In this document: positions 1 through 5,893 of the stretch, piece after piece
How the letters are laid out: the number at the start of each line of letters is the position of its first letter
Position numbering within the stretch: the first letter of the stretch is position 1
Assembly: GCA_900759445.1 (NCBI GenBank)
Contig: CAAEVH010000068.1
Span: 1 to 5,929 of the forward strand
Length of the DNA stretch: 5,929 bases
Origin: an uncultured Raoultella sp.
GTDB lineage: Bacteria > Pseudomonadota > Gammaproteobacteria > Enterobacterales > Enterobacteriaceae
Reading direction: 5' to 3'
Made by a program: the position numbers and the translations under genes
Notes under the pieces: generated by a model
The model's database searches: none
Told to the model about the DNA's origin: nothing
Seen by the model: only the letters and a program-made list of their open reading frames with translations

Positions 1-62
1 GCGACATGCTGGCGAATTGCCGGAGTAATTTCCATTTGTTTACTGGTAATGTTCATTGTCAT
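1..62 (-). CDS. raiA: RaiA (YfiA, ribosome hibernation factor), N-terminal fragment
   Basis: Only the first 20 codons are present and the gene continues off the left edge. Read on the minus strand they give MTMNITSKQMEITPAIRQHV, which matches the N-terminus of E. coli RaiA as I remember it. The family protein is about 113 residues. It binds the 30S subunit in the mRNA/tRNA channel and keeps idle 70S ribosomes inactive in stationary phase and cold shock. I chose the ATG at 60-62 because a Shine-Dalgarno match (AAGAGGT on the minus strand, 70-76) lies 7 bases upstream; a second Met codon two codons later is less well placed. Its neighbour bamD is on the same strand upstream but is separated by a terminator, so raiA is probably transcribed from its own CRP-linked promoter. 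Confidence 0.95.
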   Translation of the reverse strand, partial: MTMNITSKQMEITPAIRQHV

Positions 63-92
63 AAATTTTACCTCTTGTCTTTCCCGTCTTGG

Positions 93-105
93 TGAACTCA
101 GCATA
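93..105 (-). promoter_or_regulatory. Putative raiA promoter -10 element and start site
   Basis: On the minus strand TATGCT at 105-100 is a 4-of-6 match to the sigma-70 -10 box. A start at A93, seven bases past it, would put the CRP site centre about 40.5-41.5 bp upstream, which is the class II activator position. There is no -35 box at normal spacing, as expected for a CRP-dependent promoter. The leader would be about 31 nt. The start site is inferred from spacing, not observed. Confidence 0.6.
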
Positions 106-122
106 CCTCTCCCAATGTCAAG

Positions 123-144
123 ATGTGTGATCTATATCACATTT
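123..144. promoter_or_regulatory. CRP (cAMP receptor protein) binding site upstream of raiA
   Basis: The core 126-141 reads TGTGATCTATATCACA, a perfect match to TGTGA-N6-TCACA. The 22-bp window differs from the full CRP consensus at only about three positions (124, 125 and 135). It is centred at 133.5, about 71 bp upstream of the raiA start codon and about 41 bp from the proposed start of transcription. RaiA is known in E. coli to be under cAMP-CRP control, so activation on carbon limitation or entry to stationary phase is the likely role. Confidence 0.9.
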
Positions 145-280
145 TAATGTCACTTTTTGTCAACGAATTCATTTTGTGAGGCAGGGCAGGAACAGGTGAG
201 ATTTTACTTGTCGGAAAGGGGAAAGGGAGTCATATTTGATAGGATAACTCGGCGCTAAAACGCTTCAGCTCAGGCGCCTG
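145..280. other. Intergenic DNA between the raiA promoter and the bamD terminator
   Basis: I find no ORF with a ribosome binding site, no RNA gene and no long repeat here. On the minus strand TTGACA (163-158) resembles a -35 box but has no good -10 at usual spacing. A 10-bp perfect palindrome, CAGGCGCCTG, lies at 271-280 just past the bamD terminator in the direction of transcription; TTCAG/CTGAA at 264-268 and 278-282 could also pair. No function is assigned. Confidence 0.5.
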
Positions 281-283
281 AAC

Positions 284-318
284 AATAAAAAACGGCAGCT
301 CATGGCTGCCGTTTTGCT
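284..318 (-). terminator. Rho-independent terminator of bamD
   Basis: An 11-bp perfect stem pairs 289-299 with 305-315 around a 5-nt loop. On the minus strand it reads AAAACGGCAGC-CATGA-GCTGCCGTTTT followed by TTATT, giving a U-rich tail directly after a GC-rich stem. It begins about 17 nt past the bamD stop codon. It should separate bamD transcription from raiA downstream on the same strand. The plus-strand reading also ends in TTTT, but no plus-strand gene feeds into it. Confidence 0.9.
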
Positions 319-332
319 TATCTGAAAAACGA

Positions 333-1070
333 TCAGGTGTTTTTACCGTTAGCGGCGATAATTTTCGCCACCTTGTCTGCCTGAGCGTTCATTTGCATCT
401 GGCGGTAGGCGTTTTCCATTTTCGGTAGCGCATCGCGAGTCGCCTGAGTATCCGGGTAGCTGCGCAGCATACCATCGACACGGTTCACGACGGCAACCCA
501 TGCGCCGCGGTCGGTGTAGTAATCAACCACTGACAGCTCGTACTTCGCCAGGCGATCCTTCAGGAACACCATACGTTTGTAGGCGTCGGTCGCATACTGG
601 CTGTTCGGGTAACCGCGTACCAGTTTGGAGAAGTCGTTGAAGGCATCGCGAGCGTGCTGCGGGTCGCGATCGGAGCGATCGACCCCGAAGAATCCTTGCA
701 GCGCACTGTCATCCAACGCCATATTTGTCAGACCACGCATATAAATGACGTAATCAATGTTAGGATGCGTAGGGTTCAGACGAACGAAGCGGTCGATGGC
801 TGCCTGAGCCAGCGGCAGATCGGCATTTTTGTAATACGCATAAATCAGGTCAAGCTGTACCTGTTGGGAATAAGGACCGAACGGGTAGCGGTTATCCAAC
901 GCTTCCAGTTGCGTTATTGCCTGTTTCCAGTTACCGTCCTGCAGCTTTTGCTGGGCGGTCGCGTAGATTTCATTCGGCGGATTATCAGGCACCTCTTCCT
1001 TTGAGCCGGAGCAACCCACCAAAGCCAGGCTCAGTGTGGCCGCTGCCACCAGGTATTTCATGCGCGTCAT
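333..1070 (-). CDS. bamD: BamD, essential outer-membrane assembly lipoprotein
   Basis: The 245-residue product has the length of E. coli BamD (YfiO) and nearly the same sequence as I recall it. BamD is the essential lipoprotein of the BAM complex: with BamA and lipoproteins B, C and E it folds beta-barrel proteins into the outer membrane, and it recognises substrate targeting signals. Residues 1-19 form a lipoprotein signal peptide with lipobox LVGC and lipidated Cys20; Ser at +2 fits outer-membrane sorting by Lol. The rest is a helical array of five TPR-like repeats (about residues 30-240), including the conserved segments NRYPFGPY and [10 protein letters not shown]. The first ATG (1068-1070) is preceded by GAGGAAG (1081-1087) at a rather long 10-nt gap; the alternative Met4 would be further still. 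The gene is divergent from rluD. Its C-terminal half carries most of the differences from E. coli, all conservative in register. Confidence 0.98.
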   Translation of the reverse strand: MTRMKYLVAAATLSLALVGCSGSKEEVPDNPPNEIYATAQQKLQDGNWKQAITQLEALDNRYPFGPYSQQVQLDLIYAYYKNADLPLAQAAIDRFVRLNPTHPNIDYVIYMRGLTNMALDDSALQGFFGVDRSDRDPQHARDAFNDFSKLVRGYPNSQYATDAYKRMVFLKDRLAKYELSVVDYYTDRGAWVAVVNRVDGMLRSYPDTQATRDALPKMENAYRQMQMNAQADKVAKIIAANGKNT

Positions 1071-1113
1071 GACGTTTTGACTTCCTCAAAATGTTTATGC
1101 GGGAGAATCTCTG

Positions 1114-1143
1114 TTCCTGCTCCCGATTAAGACCAGCTACAAT
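1114..1143 (+). promoter_or_regulatory. Candidate rluD-pgeF promoter
   Basis: TACAAT (1138-1143) is a 5-of-6 -10 box. A poor -35 (TTCCTG, 1114-1119) lies 18 bp upstream. Transcription would begin near 1150, leaving a leader of about 50 nt that contains a small hairpin (1159-1171). A second possible pair is TTAAGA (1127-1132) with TATATT (1151-1156), also 18 bp apart. I cannot choose between them from sequence alone. Confidence 0.4.
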
Positions 1144-1144
1144 A
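1139..1144 (-). promoter_or_regulatory. Candidate bamD promoter, extended -10
   Basis: On the minus strand TGCTATTGT (1147-1139) is an extended -10 motif, TG-N-TATTGT. The -35 region is weak (TTTGCC or TTGCCG, 15-16 bp upstream). Transcription would start near 1132, giving a leader of about 60 nt. The bamD gene has been reported in the E. coli sigma-E regulon, but I cannot find a convincing GGAACTT/TCTGA pair here, so this housekeeping call is tentative. Confidence 0.4.
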
Positions 1145-1201
1145 GCACACTATATTAAACGGCAAAGCCGTAAAACCCAACGTTAAACGAAGAAGCTGTA
1201 T

Positions 1202-2182
1202 ATGGCACAACGAGTACAACTCACCGCAACGGTGTCCGAAAATCAACTCGGTCAACGCTTAGATCAGGCTTTGGCCGAAATGTTCCCGGATTATTCGCGT
1301 TCGCGCATAAAAGAATGGATCCTCGACCAGCGAGTGCTGGTAAACGGCGCTGTCAGCGACAAGCCGAAAGAAAAAGTTTTAGGGGGAGAGAGCGTCTCCA
1401 TCGATGTTGAAATCGAAGAAGACGTGCGCTTCGAACCGCAGGATATTCCGCTCAATATCGTCTACGAAGATGATGACATCCTCGTGATCAATAAACCGCG
1501 CGATCTGGTTGTTCACCCAGGCGCGGGCAACCCCGACGGTACTGTGCTGAATGCGCTGCTGCACTATTATCCGCCGATTGCCGATGTACCGCGCGCGGGT
1601 ATTGTTCACCGTCTGGATAAAGATACGACCGGTCTGATGGTCGTAGCGAAAACCATCCCGGCACAAACTCGTCTGGTGGAGTCGCTGCAGCTGCGTGAAA
1701 TCACCCGTGAGTATGAAGCGGTAGCAATTGGTCACATGACATCGGGTGGTACGGTAGAAGAACCTATCAGCCGTCACCCGACGAAACGTACGCATATGGC
1801 GGTGCACCCGATGGGGAAACCGGCGGTAACGCATTACCGTATTATGGAGCACTTCCGTATTCACACGCGTCTGCGCCTGCGCCTGGAAACCGGCCGTACT
1901 CACCAGATTCGTGTGCATATGGCTCACATCACCCATCCGCTGGTGGGCGATCAGGTCTATGGCGGCCGCCCGCGTCCGCCGAAAGGTGCATCGGAAGCGT
2001 TTATCACCGCCCTGCGCAAGTTTGACCGTCAGGCACTGCACGCGACGATGTTACGCTTGTATCACCCGATCAGCGGTATCGAGATGGAATGGCATGCGCC
2101 AATTCCTCAGGATATGGTTGATCTGATTGAGGCAATGCGTGCAGATTATGAAGATCACAAGGACGATATTGACTGGCTATGA
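1202..2182 (+). CDS. rluD: RluD, 23S rRNA pseudouridine(1911/1915/1917) synthase
   Basis: The 326-residue protein matches E. coli RluD in length and nearly throughout in sequence. RluD converts uridines 1911, 1915 and 1917 in helix 69 of 23S rRNA to pseudouridine; loss in E. coli impairs ribosome assembly and termination. An S4 RNA-binding domain occupies about residues 16-80, followed by the RluA-type catalytic domain. The signature GIVHRLDKDTTGL is present with catalytic Asp139, as are the family motifs VINKPRDLVVHPG (about 95-107) and ETGRTHQIRVHMAHITHPLVGD (split by no gap). The C-terminus ends in an acidic stretch closing with DWL, as in E. coli. The start ATG at 1202 has only a modest upstream purine stretch (GAAGAAG, 1189-1195). 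The stop overlaps the pgeF start (ATGA), so the two are probably translationally coupled. The gene is divergent from bamD. Confidence 0.98.
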   Translation: MAQRVQLTATVSENQLGQRLDQALAEMFPDYSRSRIKEWILDQRVLVNGAVSDKPKEKVLGGESVSIDVEIEEDVRFEPQDIPLNIVYEDDDILVINKPRDLVVHPGAGNPDGTVLNALLHYYPPIADVPRAGIVHRLDKDTTGLMVVAKTIPAQTRLVESLQLREITREYEAVAIGHMTSGGTVEEPISRHPTKRTHMAVHPMGKPAVTHYRIMEHFRIHTRLRLRLETGRTHQIRVHMAHITHPLVGDQVYGGRPRPPKGASEAFITALRKFDRQALHATMLRLYHPISGIEMEWHAPIPQDMVDLIEAMRADYEDHKDDIDWL

Positions 2183-2910
2183 CTAAACTGATTGTACCGC
2201 AATGGGCCGTGCCGGAAGGCGTGGCTGCCTGTAGCTCCACGCGTATTGGCGGTGTCAGTCTGCCTCCGTACGATTCGCTCAATCTGGGCGCCCATTGCGG
2301 AGACAATCTGCAGCACGTGGAAGAAAACCGTCGGCGCATGTTTGCCGCTGGCGGGCTGCCGTCATATCCGGTATGGCTGGAGCAGGTTCATGGCACCGCG
2401 GTGCTCACCCTGGACGGCGGGCCATATGAGTCAAAACGGGCGGATGCGTCATACTGTAATACACCGGGTACGGTGTGCGCGGTAATGACGGCGGACTGCC
2501 TGCCGGTTCTTTTTTGTAATCGCGCAGGGACGGAAGTTGCCGCTGCTCATGCCGGCTGGCGCGGATTATGCGACGGTGTGCTGGAAGCGACGGTTGCATG
2601 TTTCGCCGATAAGCCGGAAAACATTCTGGCCTGGCTTGGCCCGGCGATCGGTCCCGAGGCTTTTGAAGTCGGTCCGGAAGTGCGGGATGCGTTTATAGTC
2701 AAGGACGGGAAAGCGGAAGAGGCTTTCCGCCCCGTCGGCGAGAAATATTTTGCTGATATCTATCGGCTGGCTCGTCAGCGTTTAGCCAATGTTGGCGTCA
2801 CGCAGATCTTCGGCGGCGATCGCTGTACGCTAAGCGAAAAGGATGATTTTTTCTCTTATCGTCGCGATAAGACTACGGGCCGTATGGCGAGTTTTATCTG
2901 GTTGAGATAA
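2179..2910 (+). CDS. pgeF: PgeF (YfiH), peptidoglycan editing factor, DUF152 multicopper-oxidase-like fold
   Basis: The 243-residue product is YfiH/PgeF, equal in length to the E. coli protein. In E. coli it has been shown to prevent incorporation of L-Ser in place of L-Ala at position 1 of the stem peptide by acting on the wrong UDP-MurNAc-L-Ser precursor. Family members have also been described as laccase-like polyphenol oxidases and as purine nucleoside phosphorylase/adenosine deaminases. The metal-site residues are all present: His71 in LEQVHGT, Cys107 in MTADCLPV and His124 in AAHAGWRG. The conserved GPAIGP segment (about 154-159) and C-terminal FFSYRRDKTTGRMASFIWL are intact. The ATG lies inside the end of rluD with a 4-bp overlap and no strong ribosome binding site of its own, which fits translational coupling to rluD. 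The cytoplasmic location is inferred from the lack of a signal peptide. Confidence 0.97.
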   Translation: MTKLIVPQWAVPEGVAACSSTRIGGVSLPPYDSLNLGAHCGDNLQHVEENRRRMFAAGGLPSYPVWLEQVHGTAVLTLDGGPYESKRADASYCNTPGTVCAVMTADCLPVLFCNRAGTEVAAAHAGWRGLCDGVLEATVACFADKPENILAWLGPAIGPEAFEVGPEVRDAFIVKDGKAEEAFRPVGEKYFADIYRLARQRLANVGVTQIFGGDRCTLSEKDDFFSYRRDKTTGRMASFIWLR

Positions 2911-2971
2911 CCTGGCGAATCAAGACGGTCCAGAAGGCAAATTTATTTTTCGCATAGTTCAGGTCTTTAAC
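2911..2971. other. pgeF-clpB gap upstream of the heat-shock promoter
   Basis: No convincing rho-independent terminator follows pgeF: the only stem at its end, GGTT-GAGAT-AACC near 2900-2912, has 4 bp and no T-tract. Read-through of rluD-pgeF transcripts into clpB is therefore possible, adding a basal input to the heat-shock promoter. Confidence 0.45.
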
Positions 2972-3000
2972 CTTGAATAATTGAGGGATGACCTCATTTA
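2972..3000 (+). promoter_or_regulatory. Sigma-32 (RpoH) heat-shock promoter of clpB
   Basis: CTTGAAT (2972-2978) matches the sigma-32 -35 consensus CTTGAAA, and CCTCATTTA (2992-3000) matches the -10 consensus CCCCATNTA, with 13 bp between them. This agrees with the known E. coli clpB heat-shock promoter. Transcription would start near 3006, giving a leader of about 33 nt. A small dyad (TGAGG 2982-2986, CCTCA 2992-2996) overlaps the -10 element. Confidence 0.9.
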
Positions 3001-3028
3001 ATCTCCAGTAGCAAATTTGACCTGTTAT

Positions 3029-3036
3029 GGGAGGAG
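3029..3036 (+). promoter_or_regulatory. clpB ribosome binding site that fixes the start at 3039
   Basis: GGGAGGAG is a near-perfect Shine-Dalgarno sequence. An in-frame ATG at 3027 overlaps it and so cannot use it, while the ATG at 3039 sits two bases past the full match (4 past GGAGG). The 857-residue product from 3039 begins [12 protein letters not shown], exactly as in E. coli ClpB; the longer reading would add the four residues MGGV. Confidence 0.95.
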
Positions 3037-3038
3037 TT

Positions 3039-5612
3039 ATGCGTCTGGATCGTCTTACCAATAAATTCCAGCTTGCTCTTGCCGATGCCCAGTCGCTTGC
3101 ACTCGGGCACGACAACCAATTCATCGAACCTCTTCATTTAATGAGCGCCTTGCTGAATCAGGAAGGGGGATCGGTACGTCCTTTATTAACCTCTGCGGGC
3201 ATTAACGCCGGAGAGTTAAGCACCAATATCACTCAGGCGCTGAGCCGTTTACCGCAGGTGGAAGGCACCGGCGGTGACGTACAGCCGTCTCAGGATTTAG
3301 TGCGTATTCTGAACCTTTGCGACAAGCTGGCGCAAAAGAGGAAGGACAATTTTATTTCGTCAGAACTGTTCGTTCTGGCGGCGCTTGAATCACGCGGTAC
3401 GCTGACCGACCTTTTAAAATCCGCCGGAGCAACAACCGCCAATGTGGCTCAGGCGATTGAACAAATGCGCGGAGGTGAAAGCGTGAACGATCAGGGTGCC
3501 GAAGACCAACGTCAGGCATTGAAAAAATTTACGGTCGATCTGACCGAACGTGCTGAACAGGGCAAACTGGATCCGGTCATTGGCCGTGACGAAGAGATTC
3601 GCCGTACTATCCAGGTTCTGCAGCGCCGAACTAAAAATAACCCGGTTTTAATTGGTGAGCCCGGCGTTGGTAAAACCGCCATCGTTGAAGGACTGGCACA
3701 GCGTATTGTCAACGGTGAAGTACCGGAAGGGCTGAAGGGTCGTCGGGTTCTGGCGCTGGATATGGGGGCGCTGGTGGCCGGGGCCAAGTATCGCGGTGAG
3801 TTCGAAGAGCGCCTGAAAGGGGTGCTGAACGATCTGGCAAAACAGGAAGGCAACGTCATTCTGTTTATTGATGAACTGCACACTATGGTCGGGGCGGGGA
3901 AAGCGGACGGCGCAATGGATGCCGGCAACATGCTGAAACCTGCTTTGGCGCGCGGTGAGCTGCACTGCGTCGGCGCAACCACGCTCGATGAGTATCGTCA
4001 GTATATTGAAAAAGATGCTGCGCTGGAGCGTCGTTTCCAGAAAGTGTTTGTTGCTGAGCCAAGCGTTGAAGATACCATTGCGATCCTGCGTGGTCTGAAA
4101 GAGCGCTATGAGCTGCACCACCATGTACAGATCACTGACCCGGCGATCGTCGCAGCGGCAACCTTGTCGCATCGTTATATTGCTGACCGTCAGCTGCCGG
4201 ATAAAGCTATCGACCTGATCGATGAAGCGGCATCCAGCATCCGTATGCAGATTGACTCGAAGCCGGAGGAGCTCGACCGACTCGACAGACGTATTATTCA
4301 GCTCAAGCTGGAACAGCAGGCGCTGAAGAAAGAAGCCGATGAAGCCAGTCTGAAACGTCTGGATATGCTGAATGAAGAGCTGGCGGATAAAGAACGTCAG
4401 TATTCCGTATTAGAAGAAGAGTGGAAGGCGGAAAAAGCGTCGCTCTCCGGAACCCAGACGATTAAAGCTGAGCTGGAACAGGCAAAAATCGCCATCGAGC
4501 AGGCGCGACGCGTTGGCGACCTGGCCAGGATGTCTGAACTGCAGTACGGCAAAATCCCGGAGCTGGAAAAACAGCTGGCAGCGGCTACACAGTCTGAAGG
4601 TAAAACGATGCGTCTGTTGCGTAATAAAGTGACGGATGCGGAAATTGCCGAAGTGCTGGCACGCTGGACCGGTATTCCGGTAGCGCGAATGATGGAAGGC
4701 GAGCGTGAAAAACTGCTGCGTATGGAGCAGGAGTTGCACAGTCGGGTGATTGGTCAGAACGAAGCGGTTGAAGCAGTATCCAACGCGATTCGCCGTAGCC
4801 GGGCCGGGCTGTCCGATCCTAACCGTCCAATCGGGTCGTTCCTGTTCCTTGGTCCAACCGGTGTCGGTAAAACGGAGCTGTGCAAAACGCTGGCGAACTT
4901 TATGTTTGATAGCGATGATGCCATGGTACGTATCGATATGTCTGAGTTTATGGAGAAACACTCCGTATCGCGTCTGGTCGGTGCGCCTCCGGGATATGTC
5001 GGCTATGAAGAGGGCGGGTATCTGACGGAAGCAGTACGTCGTCGTCCTTACTCTGTCATCCTGCTGGATGAAGTAGAAAAGGCTCATCCGGATGTGTTTA
5101 ACATCCTGTTGCAGGTGCTGGACGACGGTCGTCTGACCGATGGACAGGGGAGAACGGTCGATTTCCGTAATACGGTTGTGATTATGACCTCTAACCTTGG
5201 TTCGGATCTGATTCAGGAACGTTTCGGCGAACTGGATTACAGTCACATGAAAGATCTGATTCTGGGTGTGGTCAGTCAGAACTTCCGCCCGGAATTCATC
5301 AACCGTATCGATGAAGTCGTGGTCTTCCACCCGCTGGGTGAAAAACACATTGCTTCGATTGCTCAGATTCAGCTGCAGCGTCTGTACAAACGTCTGGAAG
5401 AACGTGGCTACGAAGTCCACATGTCCGATGAAGCGCTGAAGTTGCTGAGTGCGAATGGTTATGATCCGGTGTATGGCGCTCGTCCGTTAAAACGCGCTAT
5501 CCAGCAGCAGATCGAAAACCCGCTGGCGCAGCAAATTCTTTCCGGCGAGCTGATCCCCGGTAAAGAAGTTCAGCTGGTGGTGAAAGACGACCATATAGTG
5601 GCAGTGCAGTAA
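3039..5612 (+). CDS. clpB: ClpB, ATP-dependent protein disaggregase (HSP100)
   Basis: The 857-residue protein has the same length as E. coli ClpB. It forms a cytoplasmic hexamer that, with DnaK/DnaJ/GrpE, pulls polypeptides out of aggregates after heat stress. Domains in order: N-terminal Clp repeat domain (about 1-145); first AAA+ module with Walker A GEPGVGKT (206-213), pore-loop Tyr251, Walker B with Glu279 in FIDELHT, and arginine fingers 331-332; coiled-coil M domain (about 409-524), the DnaK docking propeller; second AAA+ module with Walker A GPTGVGKT (605-612), pore-loop Tyr653 in [13 protein letters not shown], Walker B with Glu678 in LLDEVEKA, and Arg756; then the C-terminal sensor-2 region [12 protein letters not shown]. 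All catalytic residues are intact. It has a sigma-32 promoter and its own terminator. The start at 3039 rather than 3027 is set by the ribosome binding site. Confidence 0.99.
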   Translation: MRLDRLTNKFQLALADAQSLALGHDNQFIEPLHLMSALLNQEGGSVRPLLTSAGINAGELSTNITQALSRLPQVEGTGGDVQPSQDLVRILNLCDKLAQKRKDNFISSELFVLAALESRGTLTDLLKSAGATTANVAQAIEQMRGGESVNDQGAEDQRQALKKFTVDLTERAEQGKLDPVIGRDEEIRRTIQVLQRRTKNNPVLIGEPGVGKTAIVEGLAQRIVNGEVPEGLKGRRVLALDMGALVAGAKYRGEFEERLKGVLNDLAKQEGNVILFIDELHTMVGAGKADGAMDAGNMLKPALARGELHCVGATTLDEYRQYIEKDAALERRFQKVFVAEPSVEDTIAILRGLKERYELHHHVQITDPAIVAAATLSHRYIADRQLPDKAIDLIDEAASSIRMQIDSKPEELDRLDRRIIQLKLEQQALKKEADEASLKRLDMLNEELADKERQYSVLEEEWKAEKASLSGTQTIKAELEQAKIAIEQARRVGDLARMSELQYGKIPELEKQLAAATQSEGKTMRLLRNKVTDAEIAEVLARWTGIPVARMMEGEREKLLRMEQELHSRVIGQNEAVEAVSNAIRRSRAGLSDPNRPIGSFLFLGPTGVGKTELCKTLANFMFDSDDAMVRIDMSEFMEKHSVSRLVGAPPGYVGYEEGGYLTEAVRRRPYSVILLDEVEKAHPDVFNILLQVLDDGRLTDGQGRTVDFRNTVVIMTSNLGSDLIQERFGELDYSHMKDLILGVVSQNFRPEFINRIDEVVVFHPLGEKHIASIAQIQLQRLYKRLEERGYEVHMSDEALKLLSANGYDPVYGARPLKRAIQQQIENPLAQQILSGELIPGKEVQLVVKDDHIVAVQ
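3471..3485 (+). promoter_or_regulatory. Internal translation start for the short ClpB form (GTG, codon 149)
   Basis: GGAGGTGA (3471-3478) is a strong Shine-Dalgarno sequence inside clpB, placed just before an in-frame GTG at 3483-3485, which is codon 149. E. coli is known to make a second ClpB of about 80 kDa from Val149, lacking the N-terminal domain. Codon position, GTG and upstream site are all preserved here. The predicted product has 709 residues and keeps both ATPase modules and the M domain. Confidence 0.88.
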
Positions 5613-5623
5613 ATCACAAAACG

Positions 5624-5656
5624 ACAAAAACGGGCCCTCTGGGCTCGTTTTTGTTT
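5624..5656 (+). terminator. Rho-independent terminator of clpB
   Basis: The 12-bp stem pairs 5626-5637 with 5641-5652 around loop TCT (AAAAACGGGCCC / GGGCTCGTTTTT, with one G-T pair), followed by GTTT. It starts about 12 nt past the clpB stop and insulates clpB from the rRNA operon control region. Confidence 0.9.
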
Positions 5657-5693
5657 AAAAACCAGGCAAGAATTAAAGTCCGGATGCAGGATT
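5657..5693. other. Spacer between the clpB terminator and the rrn P1 control region
   Basis: No gene or clear motif is visible. By position (about -79 to -115 from P1) it would cover the more distal Fis site seen upstream of E. coli rrn P1 promoters, but I see no convincing match. Confidence 0.4.
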
Positions 5694-5708
5694 GTTTAAT
5701 AAGTGAGC
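5694..5708. promoter_or_regulatory. Predicted Fis site I of rrn P1
   Basis: GTTTAATAAGTGAGC fits the Fis consensus GNTYAAWWWTTRANC at all but one position (base 10). Its centre, 5701, lies at -71 from the expected P1 start at 5772. That is exactly where Fis site I sits at E. coli rrn P1 promoters, where bound Fis contacts the RNA polymerase alpha subunit and activates transcription in fast growth. Confidence 0.75.
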
Positions 5709-5712
5709 GAAC

Positions 5713-5734
5713 GAATCATTTATTTGAATTTAAA
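5713..5734 (+). promoter_or_regulatory. UP element of rrn P1
   Basis: An A/T-rich block (GAATCATTTATTTGAATTTA with AA following) spans about -59 to -38 relative to the P1 start and abuts the -35 box. Position and composition match the rrn UP elements that bind the alpha C-terminal domains. Confidence 0.8.
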
Positions 5735-5735
5735 C

Positions 5736-5772
5736 TTGCCACATCAGAATTACCCCCTATAATGCGCCTCCA
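5736..5772 (+). promoter_or_regulatory. rRNA operon promoter P1
   Basis: TTGCCA (5736-5741) and a perfect TATAAT (5758-5763) are separated by the 16 bp typical of rrn P1. A GC-rich discriminator (GCGCCTCC) leads to the expected start at A5772, within CCACTGACACGG, which is conserved with E. coli. Weak spacing plus GC discriminator are the known basis of control by ppGpp/DksA and initiating NTP levels. This is the growth-rate-controlled promoter. Confidence 0.95.
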
Positions 5773-5809
5773 CTGACACGGAACAACGGCATGCAAGCCG
5801 CCGGGTCAG
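5773..5809 (+). other. Conserved stem-loop at the 5' end of the P1 transcript
   Basis: CTGAC (5773-5777) can pair with GTCAG (5805-5809), enclosing a second stem CGGC (5787-5790)/GCCG (5797-5800). The same pairs are possible in the E. coli rrn P1 leader as I recall it, with a different loop. Function is not known to me. Confidence 0.5.
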
Positions 5810-5855
5810 CAGGGTTTCTCCGGAAATTCTGCCAGAGAAAAGCGAAAATAAACGC

Positions 5856-5890
5856 TTGACTCTGAATGAGGAAAACGTATTATACGGGAC
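5856..5890 (+). promoter_or_regulatory. rRNA operon promoter P2
   Basis: TTGACT (5856-5861) and TATTAT (5878-5883) are 16 bp apart, as in E. coli rrn P2. The start should be near 5889-5890, about 118 bp after the P1 start, the usual tandem spacing. P2 gives steady basal rRNA synthesis. Confidence 0.93.
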
Positions 5891-5893
5891 CTC

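Noticed and set aside
116..121. TTGACA (minus strand) as a -35 box for raiA
   Set aside because: It is only 10 bp from the TATGCT -10, and at 17 bp spacing there is no -10-like hexamer.
158..163. Second TTGACA (minus strand) as a distal raiA promoter
   Set aside because: No acceptable -10 at 16-18 bp; the best A/T-rich hexamers fall at 19-21 bp inside the CRP site.
1071..1147. Sigma-E promoter for bamD
   Set aside because: Pieces such as GGAACA and GGTCTTAA occur on the minus strand but not in the order and spacing (about 16 bp) needed.
1379..2041. Minus-strand open frame (220 codons) inside rluD
   Set aside because: Antisense shadow with shadow-type composition, no ribosome binding site and no family resemblance; rluD is clearly the real gene.
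3027..3038. ClpB starting at the ATG at 3027 (861 residues)
   Set aside because: That ATG overlaps the Shine-Dalgarno sequence, and the family N-terminus is [10 protein letters not shown], starting at 3039.
2894..3124. Minus-strand 76-codon frame across the clpB promoter
   Set aside because: It starts inside clpB coding sequence, runs through the sigma-32 promoter and resembles no known protein.
4410..5420. Long minus-strand open frame (336 codons) inside clpB
   Set aside because: It is the antisense shadow of clpB codon bias, is rich in Gln/Phe/Arg/His/Thr with no recognisable domain, and clpB itself is fully intact.
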